This document shows positions 10,361 to 20,246 of a stretch of 64,000 bases of DNA, in pieces. Both the position numbers and the translations under genes were made by a program. The notes beneath the pieces were generated by a model. That model was not told the DNA's origin. It made no database searches and saw only the letters and a program-made list of their open reading frames with translations. Origin of the DNA: Niastella caeni (GTDB lineage: Bacteria; Bacteroidota; Bacteroidia; Chitinophagales; Chitinophagaceae); NCBI RefSeq assembly GCF_004834005.1, contig NZ_STFF01000001.1, forward strand, positions 929,347 to 993,346, written 5' to 3'. Position 1 is the stretch's first letter; every line of letters starts with the position of its first letter.

Positions 10361-13300
10361 TTAAAAGCGAATATTTGCACCGATCATTACTGTTCTGGGC
10401 CTTGGATAATAACCCAGGTCAACGCCCGATGAAAAGCCTTCATTATAGCCCACTTCAGGGTCCATACCATTGTAATTGGTAAAGGTGAAAGCATTTGTTA
10501 CGGCAGCATACAACCTTACTTTGCCCAGGTAATTTTTCTTGAGTATGTGCGCAAAATCGTAACCAAGCGTAATGGTGCTGATGCGCAGGAAACTTCCATC
10601 ATGAATGTACAGATCAGAGAATTGCGTCCAGTTGCGGTTGTCTTCGGTCACTCTTGGAATTTTATTCGAGGTACCGGGTCCATGCCAGCGGTCAAGGATC
10701 TCGCTGGAATAATTACTGTTTGCACCCGACTGATTGCGCCATGACTGTACAATTTGATTACCGGCTACACCGGAAGCCTGCACGGCGAAGTCGAATCCTT
10801 TATAATCCAACGCTATATTAAAACCAAAGGTGAAATCAGGATTAGGATTGCCGATGTTCGTTTTGTCTCTGTTATCGATCACACCATCATTGTTCCGATC
10901 AACATACCGAACATCGCCCGGTTGTGCATCAGGCTGTATCTTTTTGCCAGATTTGTTAACATGGGCATTAACTTCTTCTTCGGTCTGGAAGAGCCCGTTC
11001 GTTTGGTATCCCCAGAAGTAACCTACCGGTTCTCCATTATGGGCCCTGTAAAATTCGCCTGCATTGGCATATAGAACGTTTGTATTTCCATGCAGGGTGC
11101 TATCGGCAGTAGGAATGTTGCCGATGGTGTTTTTATTATAGGCCCCGTTGATCCCGATCGAATAATTCAATTTACCAATATTGTTGTGGTAATTCAATGC
11201 CAGTTCCACACCGGTATTCTTTACATCGCCGCCATTGATCAGTACACCATCAACACCAGAGGATGCCAGCAATGGTTTAAAGATCAACCAGTCTTTTGTT
11301 TTCTTAACATAATAGTCAAACGAAACATTCAAATTCTTCATCAGCGTAGCGTCTAAACCGATATTTGTTTGCTCGGAAGTTTCCCATTTCAGATCGGGGT
11401 TACCGAGGCGGTTGGGAAATGCACCCTGTGTAGACCTGCCTTCTCCCGTTCCGAACATATAGCCGGCATTACTAAAACTGATGCCAGACAAATATTGATA
11501 AGCCGCTACGTTCTGGTTACCAACCTGGCCCCAGCTTGCGCGCACTTTCAGGTAATCCATCCAGGTTAAGTCACGCATAAAGTCTTCGCTCGACGTAACC
11601 CAGCCTGCTGATATAGAAGGGAAATAACCCCAGCGGTGATCAGGTGCAAACTTCGACGAGCCATCGGCCCTGAATGTAGCATTCAGCAAATATTTTTCCC
11701 GGAAATTATATTGCAACCTGCCAAAGTAAGACATCAATGCATTTTCATAAGGGGCACCGTTCAGGCCTATATAATTCGCGTTGTTCACATTTTGCGCAAC
11801 TGACAGATACGCATAGTTGATATCGGCAACCCGAAGGTCCCAGTTGGAGCCATACATGCTGCTACCCTTTGATTTCAGCGATGAGCTACCGGCCATTACA
11901 CTGAAACTATGGTCCATGCCTGCCCTGAAATCATAACTGAGCAAATTGTCGAACTGGATGGTTCGGCCATTACCCATCGATTGCCAAACCCTGGCCGTAT
12001 CATTAAATGCATAAATAGACAAATGATAAACCGGCGTATAACCATGGCCCTGATCGGAGTTATAATTCAAACCGATGCTTGAACGGAACTTCAACCCTTT
12101 GATGGGTTCAACCTGGATATACACATCGCCCACCAAACCCTGTCTGCTGTTGCGGTTACGGTTGTTATAATCCATTCCGGCATATGGATTGGATTCACCA
12201 TTGTTCCATGCCTGGTCGGGTTTTCCGGGATACCAGCCTGTTTTATCAGCGCTGAAGTATTTGCCGGCTGAATCGTACATGGGCAGGAAGGGGCTGGTGC
12301 CGAATGCAGACCGTAAGGTGTTATTATACTGGCCATCAACCAAAATGCCGCGGGTATTTTGATAATTGAAAGTAAGGTGTTCACCCAACTTTACGATATT
12401 CTGATATAGATTATGTTCCGAGTTCATGCGGAACGTGTAGCGTTCAAAATTTGAAATGCCTGAACCACCCACTATACCGCCCTGGTTGGTATAACCTAAA
12501 GAGGCAGAATAAACAGATCCTGCTCCACCGCCCTGTAGTCCCAAAACATAGTTTTGAAAAGGCACATTCTTTTTAAACATCTGGTCCATCCAGTTGGTGC
12601 TTACAGGCAAATTGTTAATGACATCATTGGTGAAATAAGGTGCTTTGCCCGAATTGATGGCCGCTTCATTCATCATGATGGCATATTCTTTTGCGTTCAG
12701 CAGATCAGCTTTGCGGGCTACATTCTGCGAACCATAAAAACCATCGAGGGTAATCGTCATTTTTTGGTTACTCTTTCCTGTTCTGGTAGTGACGAGGATA
12801 ACACCGTTCGCAGCCTGTGAACCGTAAATGGCAGCAGAAGCCGCATCTTTCAGCACATCTATAGATTCGATATCGGCGGGGTTCAGGTAAGAAATATCGC
12901 CGGTTTGAACACCATCCACAACATACAGGGGACCGAAACTACCAATGGTACCCTTACCACGAATGATCACATTCAATCCCGAACCAGGTTGTCCTGAATA
13001 AGAAGTGATCTGTACGCCGGGCGCCTGTCCCTGCAAAGCCTGCAGGGCATTGGTGGTGCTTTGTTTTTGAATGTCGGCGCCTTTAACCTGTACATTGGCG
13101 CCGGTAACCAGCTTTTTCTTTTGTGTACCGTAACCGATCACCACAACATTTTCGAGTTGTATGTCGGTTTCCTGCAATGAAATTCTCATTTCACCGGAAC
13201 CAATAGTTGCTTCCTGTGAAGCAAAGCCGATGGAGCTTATGACAAGCACTTCGCCGGCAGCAGCATTAATGGAAAATTTTCCGGTAAGATCACTAATCGC

Positions 13301-13477
13301 CGTGCGGTTGGTGTTCTTTACACTAATCGTAGCTCCTGCCACGGGTTCGGATGTACGTTTATTTATAACCGTACCGTTCACCCTTTCCAATTGGGCAGTA
13401 ACAGTGCTAACAAGGAATATCGTCATTATTCCCCATAGTAGCGATGATCGCAAGCAGATCGTTTTGGTTGATTTCAT
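10361..13477 (-). CDS. SusC/RagA-family TonB-linked outer membrane receptor
   Basis: A full-length 1038-residue SusC homologue. It has a signal peptide, a carboxypeptidase-regulatory-like domain (about 33-115, VNGTVINKRTSEPVAGATIS), the pre-plug linker NVVVIGYGTQKKKLVTG, and a plug with GLNVIIRGKGTIG, PLYVVDGVQTG and VLKDAASAAIYGSQAANGVI. A large beta-barrel ends in the aromatic residue of GANIRF. It imports the oligosaccharide captured by the SusD-like partner encoded 17 bp downstream. Its start lies 19 bp after the GH31 stop, so GH31, SusC, SusD and the lipoprotein form one transcription unit. I see no N-terminal anti-sigma interaction domain, which agrees with control by the hybrid regulator instead. 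Confidence 0.96.
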   Translation of the reverse strand: MKSTKTICLRSSLLWGIMTIFLVSTVTAQLERVNGTVINKRTSEPVAGATISVKNTNRTAISDLTGKFSINAAAGEVLVISSIGFASQEATIGSGEMRISLQETDIQLENVVVIGYGTQKKKLVTGANVQVKGADIQKQSTTNALQALQGQAPGVQITSYSGQPGSGLNVIIRGKGTIGSFGPLYVVDGVQTGDISYLNPADIESIDVLKDAASAAIYGSQAANGVILVTTRTGKSNQKMTITLDGFYGSQNVARKADLLNAKEYAIMMNEAAINSGKAPYFTNDVINNLPVSTNWMDQMFKKNVPFQNYVLGLQGGGAGSVYSASLGYTNQGGIVGGSGISNFERYTFRMNSEHNLYQNIVKLGEHLTFNYQNTRGILVDGQYNNTLRSAFGTSPFLPMYDSAGKYFSADKTGWYPGKPDQAWNNGESNPYAGMDYNNRNRNSRQGLVGDVYIQVEPIKGLKFRSSIGLNYNSDQGHGYTPVYHLSIYAFNDTARVWQSMGNGRTIQFDNLLSYDFRAGMDHSFSVMAGSSSLKSKGSSMYGSNWDLRVADINYAYLSVAQNVNNANYIGLNGAPYENALMSYFGRLQYNFREKYLLNATFRADGSSKFAPDHRWGYFPSISAGWVTSSEDFMRDLTWMDYLKVRASWGQVGNQNVAAYQYLSGISFSNAGYMFGTGEGRSTQGAFPNRLGNPDLKWETSEQTNIGLDATLMKNLNVSFDYYVKKTKDWLIFKPLLASSGVDGVLINGGDVKNTGVELALNYHNNIGKLNYSIGINGAYNKNTIGNIPTADSTLHGNTNVLYANAGEFYRAHNGEPVGYFWGYQTNGLFQTEEEVNAHVNKSGKKIQPDAQPGDVRYVDRNNDGVIDNRDKTNIGNPNPDFTFGFNIALDYKGFDFAVQASGVAGNQIVQSWRNQSGANSNYSSEILDRWHGPGTSNKIPRVTEDNRNWTQFSDLYIHDGSFLRISTITLGYDFAHILKKNYLGKVRLYAAVTNAFTFTNYNGMDPEVGYNEGFSSGVDLGYYPRPRTVMIGANIRF

Positions 13478-13496
13478 GATTAATTGTTTAGCTTAA

Positions 13497-16361
13497 CTAG
13501 AGTTTAATTATCAGTTTTTTTCCTTCATAAACAACTTCTTTGTCACATTTTGCCTCAAGGTCAAAAGGCTTTATTCCATTAGGTGTGATGATATTTATAC
13601 GGAAGGCCCTTTTCTGCAACATTCCATTGAATGATCCTTTACGATCACCCACTGTTATTGTTTTTGTTGCTTCGCTGTATTTTATTGGAATGATGGAGAA
13701 TGCGCCTTTCTCATAATCGTAATTGGTGCCTTCATCTTCGTACAGATCGAAGGAAGCGTCTGCACCCGCGTACACATTCAGCGTAATGGTGTCTGCCGGC
13801 TTTTCGGTTGTGTATTGCAGCTCGGGCCCGAAAGGAATTATAGAACCTGCTTTTACAAACAGCGGCATTCGCTCATACGGCGCTTCTGCCGTAATTTTCT
13901 GGCTGCCGGCATACCATTTTCCTGAATAGAGGTCATACCAGCCTGCGCATTTTGGTAAATACAGTTCGCGTTTGGTTTGTTTGTATTCACAAACTGGATT
14001 TACCAGTAAAGAAGAACCGAACATATACTGATCAGCGATATTTAATACGGCTGTATCTGACCCAAAATCCATCGCCAGGCCACGCATAATAGTATAGTCG
14101 TCGTGGTAAGCTGCGCCCGCCAAAGAATAGATATAAGGCATTAACCGGTAACGCAGTTTATCGTAATAAAGAAAGCTTTGGTAAGCCGGATGTGTTTCAG
14201 GCGCCGTGTTGAATACTTCCCGGAATGGAAACTGTCCATGCGAGCGGAACAAAGGAACAAAAGCGCCGAATTGCGTCCATCTCGTCATTAGCTCCCGCCA
14301 TTCTTCCAGGCTTTCTGCATCGGGTTTCTCAAATTTTTCGGGCACTACAAATCCGCCGATGTCCATAGTCCAGTAAGGAAGCCCCGACATTGAGAAATTA
14401 ACACCTGCGGCAATTTGTGTTTTCATATCGTGCCAGGTAGAGCCGATATCACCGCTCCATATTGACGCAGCATAGCGTTGTGAACCTGCAAAACCTGAAC
14501 GTGTTAATAAGAACACGCGCTTGTTGGGATCTGTTGAACGCTGTCCTTCATAAATGCCTTTTGCATTTTGTAAAGGATATGCATTCAAATATTCTGCTGC
14601 ACTACCCAATGCGGTAGGTGTCATTTGCAGTTTTCTTTTTTCGGGATCTACATTGGATAGGATATCGGGTTCGCTGGCATCCATCCACCAGGCATCAATT
14701 CCTTTGGTATATATTTTTTTGTTGATCAGGTTCCAGAAACCTTTGCGCGCTTTTTCGTTAAAGGCATCGTAGAAAGTAGAAATATATCCTTTGCCAATCC
14801 AGTCTCTTTGCCTGTCGGCAATGTTTCTTTTATACAGCCAGCCGTTCTTATCAAACTCGTTGTAGGTGGTGATGCCTTCATAAAATTTCGGCCACACAGA
14901 GATCATGATCCGGGTGTTGTATTTTTTATGTAACACATCGATCATGCTGTCGGGAGCAGGAAAACGTTTTTCGTCAAAATCCTGGCTGCCCCATTCGGCT
15001 TCGCGCCAATAGCTCCAGTCTAATACAATATTGTCGATGGGGATCTTTCTTTTACGCAATTCATCAACAGTAGTAAGAATTTCATCCTGCGTTTTATATC
15101 GTTCCCGGCTTTGCCAGAAACCCAATGCCCATTTTGGTACAATAGTAGCTTTACCGGTAAGTGTTCGATAACCGGAAATCACTTCATCCATGTTATTACC
15201 ATAGATAAAATAATAGTCTACCTGTTTGCCCGCTTCAGAGCTGAAGCTGAAAGCATTTTTTTCTTCCTGCGTAAGTGGTTCCTGCCATTTCACTGCCATA
15301 TACGATTCAGCTCCTTCAGGGACCCATTCAATGCGAATGGCCACTTTTTCACCGTTTTTAAAATGAACAGGAAGCAGTGCCGGTGCGGGATTCCATGCTT
15401 TACGCCAGCGATCGAGCACTAATTTCCCGCCTACCCAAACTTTAAGGCTGCCACCAAATACAAACCTGAATTTATGCAATCCTGAACAATAACTTGCGAG
15501 ACTGCCTTCCCAAATTACAGACCCGGTGGCCGGGGTAAATGCTGCTGGAAGAATAATTTTAGAATCGCCGAGAAACTCCATATTGATAGCTGATTCTGAT
15601 CTTTCCAGCGTTATATCTCCGGGTTTCAGTTTGTTATTGCAATAAGAAGCGGTCAACCAGCCCTGCTCTCCATTCTTCGAAAAAAGCTGCAGGGAAGTAA
15701 GCTGCTTCATCGCCCTTACATCGCCTGCTTTCGTAAGAGAATAATTATCCCACAGAATGCCGTAATTTTTATTCGAGATCAAAAATGGAATAGCTACCTC
15801 CGTATTATTCTGGAAGAAAGTAACCTGCTGGTCTTTATAATTGATAATACCATCCTGGTGTTGTCCTAAACCATACCAGGCATCATCGGCGGTTGTTTGA
15901 AATGTTTGCTTACATGCGTACAAACGTTGGCCATCAAATACCGCGGGTTGAAAATTTCTACCGAGCGGCTGCTTTTCAGCCAGTATTTTCTTGCCTTTTT
16001 GATCAAGAAAAGAAACGGCACCCGATTTCAGGTCTACAACCGCAGTAATGTATTTTGTTTTTAGTGTGAGGCTGGTTTTTGAAGGGATCACATTCCACAC
16101 GATGCCCCGCTTTTTGGAGTAGGTAGTGATCAAACTTTCGGTAGCAGCGATCTCCTTTCCCGGAGCCGCAATCACTCTTATAATATTATCTGCAATCACT
16201 TCCAGCTTAACCGCTCCAGGTGCACCTGTGACCAGGGGATCGGTGAAAATAATTACGCCATCAGGGGTTGTTCTATATGCAGGGGATTCTGCCAATACGG
16301 CATTAAAAAGCGAAGTGCACAGAATACTAAAAAGTAGCAATCTTAATTTCATATACAGCAA
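13497..16361 (-). CDS. GH31 alpha-xylosidase-like glycoside hydrolase with PA14 insert
   Basis: This 954-residue exported enzyme opens the operon. After a signal peptide comes an N-terminal beta-sandwich interrupted by a PA14 module (about 265-365; GLHKFRFVFGGSLKVWVGGK). The catalytic barrel follows (about 405-720) with nucleophile Asp561 in WWMDASEPD and acid/base Asp638 in WSGDIGSTW, then GLPYWTMDIGGF and C-terminal beta domains. A PA14 insert in GH31 is known from alpha-xylosidases acting on xyloglucan oligosaccharides, so alpha-xylosidase is the best guess; alpha-glucosidase remains possible. A second in-frame ATG lies three codons downstream at 16352 and may be the true start. Residues are numbered from the longer form. 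Confidence 0.9.
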   Translation of the reverse strand: MLYMKLRLLLFSILCTSLFNAVLAESPAYRTTPDGVIIFTDPLVTGAPGAVKLEVIADNIIRVIAAPGKEIAATESLITTYSKKRGIVWNVIPSKTSLTLKTKYITAVVDLKSGAVSFLDQKGKKILAEKQPLGRNFQPAVFDGQRLYACKQTFQTTADDAWYGLGQHQDGIINYKDQQVTFFQNNTEVAIPFLISNKNYGILWDNYSLTKAGDVRAMKQLTSLQLFSKNGEQGWLTASYCNNKLKPGDITLERSESAINMEFLGDSKIILPAAFTPATGSVIWEGSLASYCSGLHKFRFVFGGSLKVWVGGKLVLDRWRKAWNPAPALLPVHFKNGEKVAIRIEWVPEGAESYMAVKWQEPLTQEEKNAFSFSSEAGKQVDYYFIYGNNMDEVISGYRTLTGKATIVPKWALGFWQSRERYKTQDEILTTVDELRKRKIPIDNIVLDWSYWREAEWGSQDFDEKRFPAPDSMIDVLHKKYNTRIMISVWPKFYEGITTYNEFDKNGWLYKRNIADRQRDWIGKGYISTFYDAFNEKARKGFWNLINKKIYTKGIDAWWMDASEPDILSNVDPEKRKLQMTPTALGSAAEYLNAYPLQNAKGIYEGQRSTDPNKRVFLLTRSGFAGSQRYAASIWSGDIGSTWHDMKTQIAAGVNFSMSGLPYWTMDIGGFVVPEKFEKPDAESLEEWRELMTRWTQFGAFVPLFRSHGQFPFREVFNTAPETHPAYQSFLYYDKLRYRLMPYIYSLAGAAYHDDYTIMRGLAMDFGSDTAVLNIADQYMFGSSLLVNPVCEYKQTKRELYLPKCAGWYDLYSGKWYAGSQKITAEAPYERMPLFVKAGSIIPFGPELQYTTEKPADTITLNVYAGADASFDLYEDEGTNYDYEKGAFSIIPIKYSEATKTITVGDRKGSFNGMLQKRAFRINIITPNGIKPFDLEAKCDKEVVYEGKKLIIKL

Positions 16362-16398
16362 TGCAATGCGTTAATTGATGCTGTAAATGTATCGCTAC

Positions 16399-16431
16399 CA
16401 AAATTGACACTGGGGGTATAAATGTTACAAA
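16399..16431 (-). promoter_or_regulatory. Candidate Bacteroidota-type promoter for the GH31-SusCD operon
   Basis: On the minus strand TTTG (16431-16428) and CAATTTTG (16406-16399) are 21 nt apart. This fits the TTTG / TAnnTTTG consensus of Bacteroidota with one mismatch, and would place the start of transcription about 30 nt before the GH31 ATG. The call rests on pattern and position alone. Confidence 0.4.
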
Positions 16432-16608
16432 CTAGGGTATGAAATGTAATAAAATAACTGAATGTCATTGGGTTGTGATCCATCACGAAGGGCGCGATGA
16501 CTTATACGGATAGTTCCCGGTTCTTAGTTTTAGGTTCTTAGTTTCTGGTTTCAGCTTCTAAACTGGAAGCCGTTTGAATTGAAAAATTGGCAACCAAATA
16601 GCAGGTCG

Positions 16609-16713
16609 TTTGTCAATTAGCAGGCCGGGTAATTGAATCAGAAGGCCATATAATTGAATTAACAGACCGTGTAATTGAACTGGCAGACCGTGTAATTGAA
16701 TTAGCAGACCGTG
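16609..16713. repeat. 21-bp tandem repeat, five copies
   Basis: Five successive 21-bp units begin at 16609, 16630, 16651, 16672 and 16693. The consensus is TAATTGAATTARCAGACCGTG; the first two copies are more diverged than the last three, and a partial unit (TAATTGC) follows at 16714. The period is a multiple of three and one minus-strand frame through it reads a heptapeptide QLHGLLI, but that short frame has no other sign of being a gene. Confidence 0.8.
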
Positions 16714-17142
16714 TAATTGCTTGAAAGGTTGATTAAAATCAAATGACATAGAGTCGCTCTTAAACAAATCGCCTTGATTATTAATAAAATAGAAACAATT
16801 ACCTATAAAAGCTGACTACACAGGGCTTCGGCGAGCCAAAGGAAAAGGGGGACCCGGGGAGCGGGATCCCCTGAAATTGAGCATCTCATCATTCGATTTA
16901 CCTTTTTATAACTGACCAACCGTCCGGCATTCAATTGCCCCCCTATCCAGAAATCGCAGTACCTGCAGGCAGATACACCTTTTGCTTTTTGATGGTATTG
17001 AGACCAACAGCGGTGATACCATTAATATATGGATCGTTATACCGGAATTTTTATAAAACTGTTGTTGTACCATTTAATTTGCAGCGGTTCTTTACGAACT
17101 TTCAGGTACGGATTTTAATTGCCACTTTGAAAAAACAGCGTT

Positions 17143-18117
17143 ATGAAAGAGATAGTCAATTGCGCCGCCTATTCAGCCGGCCACCGCACTGCCGATGTTG
17201 AACTAAACGATATACATGAAATACTTAAGGATCCCAGCCAGTTTGTATGGATAGGCTTGTATGAACCTTCAGAAGAATTATTACAACGGGTACAGAATGA
17301 ATTCGGCCTGCATGACCTGGCCGTTGAAGATGCGCACCGGGCCCACCAACGACCCAAGATAGAGCTATACGGCGACTCGCTTTTCATTGTACTTCGAACT
17401 GTGCAAATGACGCCGGATTGCCACATTCAATTTGGAGAAACACATTTTTTTGTAGGTTCAAACTTTATTGTGGTAGTTCGGCATGGTTCATCTGTGCCTT
17501 ATACAGATGTGCGGGTACGTTGCGAAACCATGCCCGAATTATTAGGCAAAGGGCAGGGATTTGTTTTATATGCCATCATGGACTTTATAGTTGATATGTA
17601 TTTTCCCGTAGTACAGGAACTGGAAGTAGCTTTGGAAAACATAGAAGATAAGGTATTTAAGGAAAACCCCAGCCGTAAAACCACAGAACAAATATACCAG
17701 TTAAAGAAAGATCTGTTGGAAGTGAAACGGGCGGTATCGCCACTTATAGACATTTGTAACCGCCTGATGCGATTTGATATTAAATATATTTCTCCTGAAA
17801 CACAACCTTATTTCCGCGACATCTATGACCATGCCCTACGCATAAACGAAATGGTAGATAACACCAGGGAATTGCTGAACACAGCATTAGACGCTAATTT
17901 TTCATTGATCTCTATTTCTCAAAACGACACGTCAAGAAAATTCGCCGGCTGGGCTGCTATTATTGCGGTACCAACCATGGTGGCGGGCTTTTATGGAATG
18001 AATTTTAAATTTATGCCTGAATTGGAATGGGCCTATGGCTATCCGATCGTTGTGGGACTTACGTTCATTATTTGCGTTACCGTTTATTATTTCTTCCGCC
18101 GATCTGGCTGGCTATAG
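17143..18117 (+). CDS. corA: CorA-family magnesium/cobalt transporter
   Basis: A 324-residue CorA family protein that lets Mg2+ or another divalent ion across the inner membrane. The large N-terminal cytoplasmic domain is followed by a long stalk helix (about 150-255) and two C-terminal membrane helices. The selectivity motif YGMN is at residues 284-287, followed by FKFMPELEWAYGYP in the periplasmic loop, and the chain ends in a positively charged FFRRSGWL tail as in the family. Length is normal. It stands alone between two long non-coding gaps and shows no functional link to its neighbours. Confidence 0.93.
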   Translation: MKEIVNCAAYSAGHRTADVELNDIHEILKDPSQFVWIGLYEPSEELLQRVQNEFGLHDLAVEDAHRAHQRPKIELYGDSLFIVLRTVQMTPDCHIQFGETHFFVGSNFIVVVRHGSSVPYTDVRVRCETMPELLGKGQGFVLYAIMDFIVDMYFPVVQELEVALENIEDKVFKENPSRKTTEQIYQLKKDLLEVKRAVSPLIDICNRLMRFDIKYISPETQPYFRDIYDHALRINEMVDNTRELLNTALDANFSLISISQNDTSRKFAGWAAIIAVPTMVAGFYGMNFKFMPELEWAYGYPIVVGLTFIICVTVYYFFRRSGWL

Positions 18118-18327
18118 TTTTTCATGTGAATATATAACTATAATGAGCAGTTGATATCTTCTGATTTTATTCTACCTTGCAGCTCAATCAATAACCGGCT
18201 TCATTACTACCGCTTGCCGGTAATTTCCGCTTAATATTTTCTGGCCCATAGGGCATACTGTTAAATTCACTACTGGCATAGGGATAGAGGGCGCTATTTT
18301 CCCTAACCTTAAATTTTTTAATTAATT

Positions 18328-19758
18328 ATGAAAAAGAAAATTACAACACTGTTCGCTATTGTGTTAATGGCCGCCACCGGCCAGGCACAATGGAGCCTTA
18401 CAGGAAATGCGGGTATAAATCCTGCAACTAACTTCATCGGCACAACTGATGCACAACCCCTGTTATTCAGAACCAATAATTTTTCCTCGGGCATTATTGA
18501 CCCAAGCAAGTATAACGCTGCCCTCGGCTGGCGCGCGTTTGAGTATAATACTACAGGAATTTATAATGCCGGTTTTGGTACCTATGCCTTGTTTTGGAAT
18601 AACACGGGCGAATACAATACTGCCATGGGCACTTACTCGTTGATGAACAACAAAGCCTCTAACAATACTGCTATGGGTGCCTTTTCGATGTACTTTACCG
18701 ATAGCGGCGAATACAATACAGCGGTAGGCCATTCTGCATTAGTCTTAAATAAGGCGGGCCATTATAATACTGCAACAGGGTATGGCGCACTTTATAACAC
18801 CGCTGCCGAAGGCAACTCGGGATTTGGCACCAGTGCACTTGGCAAATGTGAAAATGGCTGGTATAATACTGCAATAGGGTTCCTGGCAGATTTCAATACC
18901 TGGGCTTCTTATTCAAACTCAACAGCAATAGGGAATCAAACCATTATTTCTGCTTCTAACCAGGTAAGAATCGGTGACAATAATGTTACCAGCATAGGTG
19001 GTATCGTGGACTGGACAACGCTGTCGGATGGAAGATTCAAATCGAATATACAACCTAATGTTCCGGGTCTGGCCTTTATTAAGCAATTAAAACCGGTTAC
19101 TTATACATTAAACATTACAGCGCTTAATAAATTTCTCCATCCAAATGGCATCACCGACAAGGATGGAAAAAAGATAGAAATTCGCGGCGCAGGTGCTGAC
19201 ATAGCTGCCAGTGAAAAAATTGTACGTACCGGTTTTATTGCGCAGGATGTTGCAACAGCCGCTGAAAAAGCAGGCTTTGATTTTGATGGGGTAGACAAAC
19301 CAAAGAATGAAACTGATGTTTATGGACTTCGGTATGCAGAATTTGTAACGCCTTTGGTGCAGTCGGTGCAGGAATTGAGCAATATGAATGATAGCTTAAA
19401 AGCACAGATCAGCGACCTGAAATCGCAGCTCACCGATCTGTTGCAGCAGGTAAACAACCTGAAAAACAGCATCGTTTCAACTTCTATAAACGGCACCCTT
19501 CCTGTTTTAAAACAAAACAGCCCCAACCCGTTTACCAATAATACGGTAATCAGTTACTATCTTCCTTCCACTACAAAGCATGCGCAACTGGTAGTAAGTT
19601 CTGTAAAGGGGCAAATATTAAAAAACATTCCCCTGAAAAGTTATGGCGAAGGACAGGTTACCATAAGTGCCGGTGAACTGGCTGCAGGCAGCTATTTTTA
19701 TACACTAACAGTAGATGGCCAGCGAATAGATACCAGGCAAATGATCTTAACGAAGTAA
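18328..19758 (+). CDS. Secreted fibre-like protein with S74 self-cleavage chaperone domain and T9SS sorting signal
   Basis: A 476-residue exported protein. After the signal peptide (ending GQAQ) come repeats of the form EYNTAMGxxSLxxN and HYNTATGYGAL (about 65-210), resembling trimeric adhesin head repeats. The segment TLSDGRFKSNIQPNVPGLAFIKQLKPV begins a peptidase S74 intramolecular chaperone domain at about residue 231; Ser233 and Lys238 match the conserved Ser/Lys pair of that family. A coiled coil (about 345-385) leads to a C-terminal type IX sorting domain that opens with NSPNPFTNNTVISYYLP. Such proteins probably trimerise and reach the cell surface. The role is unknown; adhesion is only an analogy. 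Confidence 0.85.
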   Translation: MKKKITTLFAIVLMAATGQAQWSLTGNAGINPATNFIGTTDAQPLLFRTNNFSSGIIDPSKYNAALGWRAFEYNTTGIYNAGFGTYALFWNNTGEYNTAMGTYSLMNNKASNNTAMGAFSMYFTDSGEYNTAVGHSALVLNKAGHYNTATGYGALYNTAAEGNSGFGTSALGKCENGWYNTAIGFLADFNTWASYSNSTAIGNQTIISASNQVRIGDNNVTSIGGIVDWTTLSDGRFKSNIQPNVPGLAFIKQLKPVTYTLNITALNKFLHPNGITDKDGKKIEIRGAGADIAASEKIVRTGFIAQDVATAAEKAGFDFDGVDKPKNETDVYGLRYAEFVTPLVQSVQELSNMNDSLKAQISDLKSQLTDLLQQVNNLKNSIVSTSINGTLPVLKQNSPNPFTNNTVISYYLPSTTKHAQLVVSSVKGQILKNIPLKSYGEGQVTISAGELAAGSYFYTLTVDGQRIDTRQMILTK

Positions 19759-20246
19759 ATAATAAAATAGAAATGCCCTGGGGCTGACCAAAAAGGTTAG
19801 CCCCTTTATTTTTGCATTGTTTGATGTCTGTTTTGCTTGTTGGTTAATCGTTGAATAATTAGCTTTATGAATATTTGAATGAAACCCGAATATTCGCGGC
19901 CTCAGCCATCTGGCAATCAATCCATCTAACCAGGGAAAAGAGTCGGGGCCGGACTTTTTAATCAGCCCCGTATCATGAAATTCCCAACATACAATAATGA
20001 TAATATAAGAATAAGGTATTATTTGAATCAATACATATTCATTACCGTTATAATTTATTAAGGTTAAAATAGTTTATTATTCGGCCAATTGCCTGTATGC
20101 TGTATATAATAGAATGTAGTTACTTCAGATAACCTTCTTCAAATTACGATTCCCCTTCACCTCCTACCCGCCTACCGTATATGCCAACAGGTTGTATTAA
20201 TAACCTGAACGAGTATGCATTTTTTACACTTAAAGCCTTATTCAAC
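19759..20246. other. Intergenic stretch upstream of the lyase-like gene
   Basis: Apart from the terminator at its left end, this 488-bp gap is AT-rich and should hold the promoter for the T9SS cargo pair that follows. I see no further gene; a 94-codon reverse frame here overlaps the terminator and has no recognisable content. Confidence 0.4.
19780..19814 (+). terminator. Rho-independent terminator after the S74/T9SS gene
   Basis: The stem GGGGCTGACC (19780-19789) pairs with GGTTAGCCCC (19795-19804) around a five-A loop and is followed by a T-rich tract. It starts 21 bp after the stop codon of the fibre-like protein gene. Confidence 0.8.

Larger units (their letters stand above)
16362..17142. 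other. Intergenic stretch between the polysaccharide locus and corA
   Basis: This 781-bp gap holds the candidate operon promoter next to the GH31 start and the 21-bp tandem repeats listed separately. The remainder, including a G-rich block near 16835-16870, shows no gene I can support. Confidence 0.45.

Noticed and set aside
16558..16767. Minus-strand frame with a heptapeptide repeat QLHGLLI
   Set aside because: The repeat is explained by the 21-bp DNA array, whose unit is a multiple of three. There is no signal, domain or gene context.
19747..20031. 94-codon minus-strand frame after the S74/T9SS gene
   Set aside because: It overlaps the terminator and the end of the previous gene.
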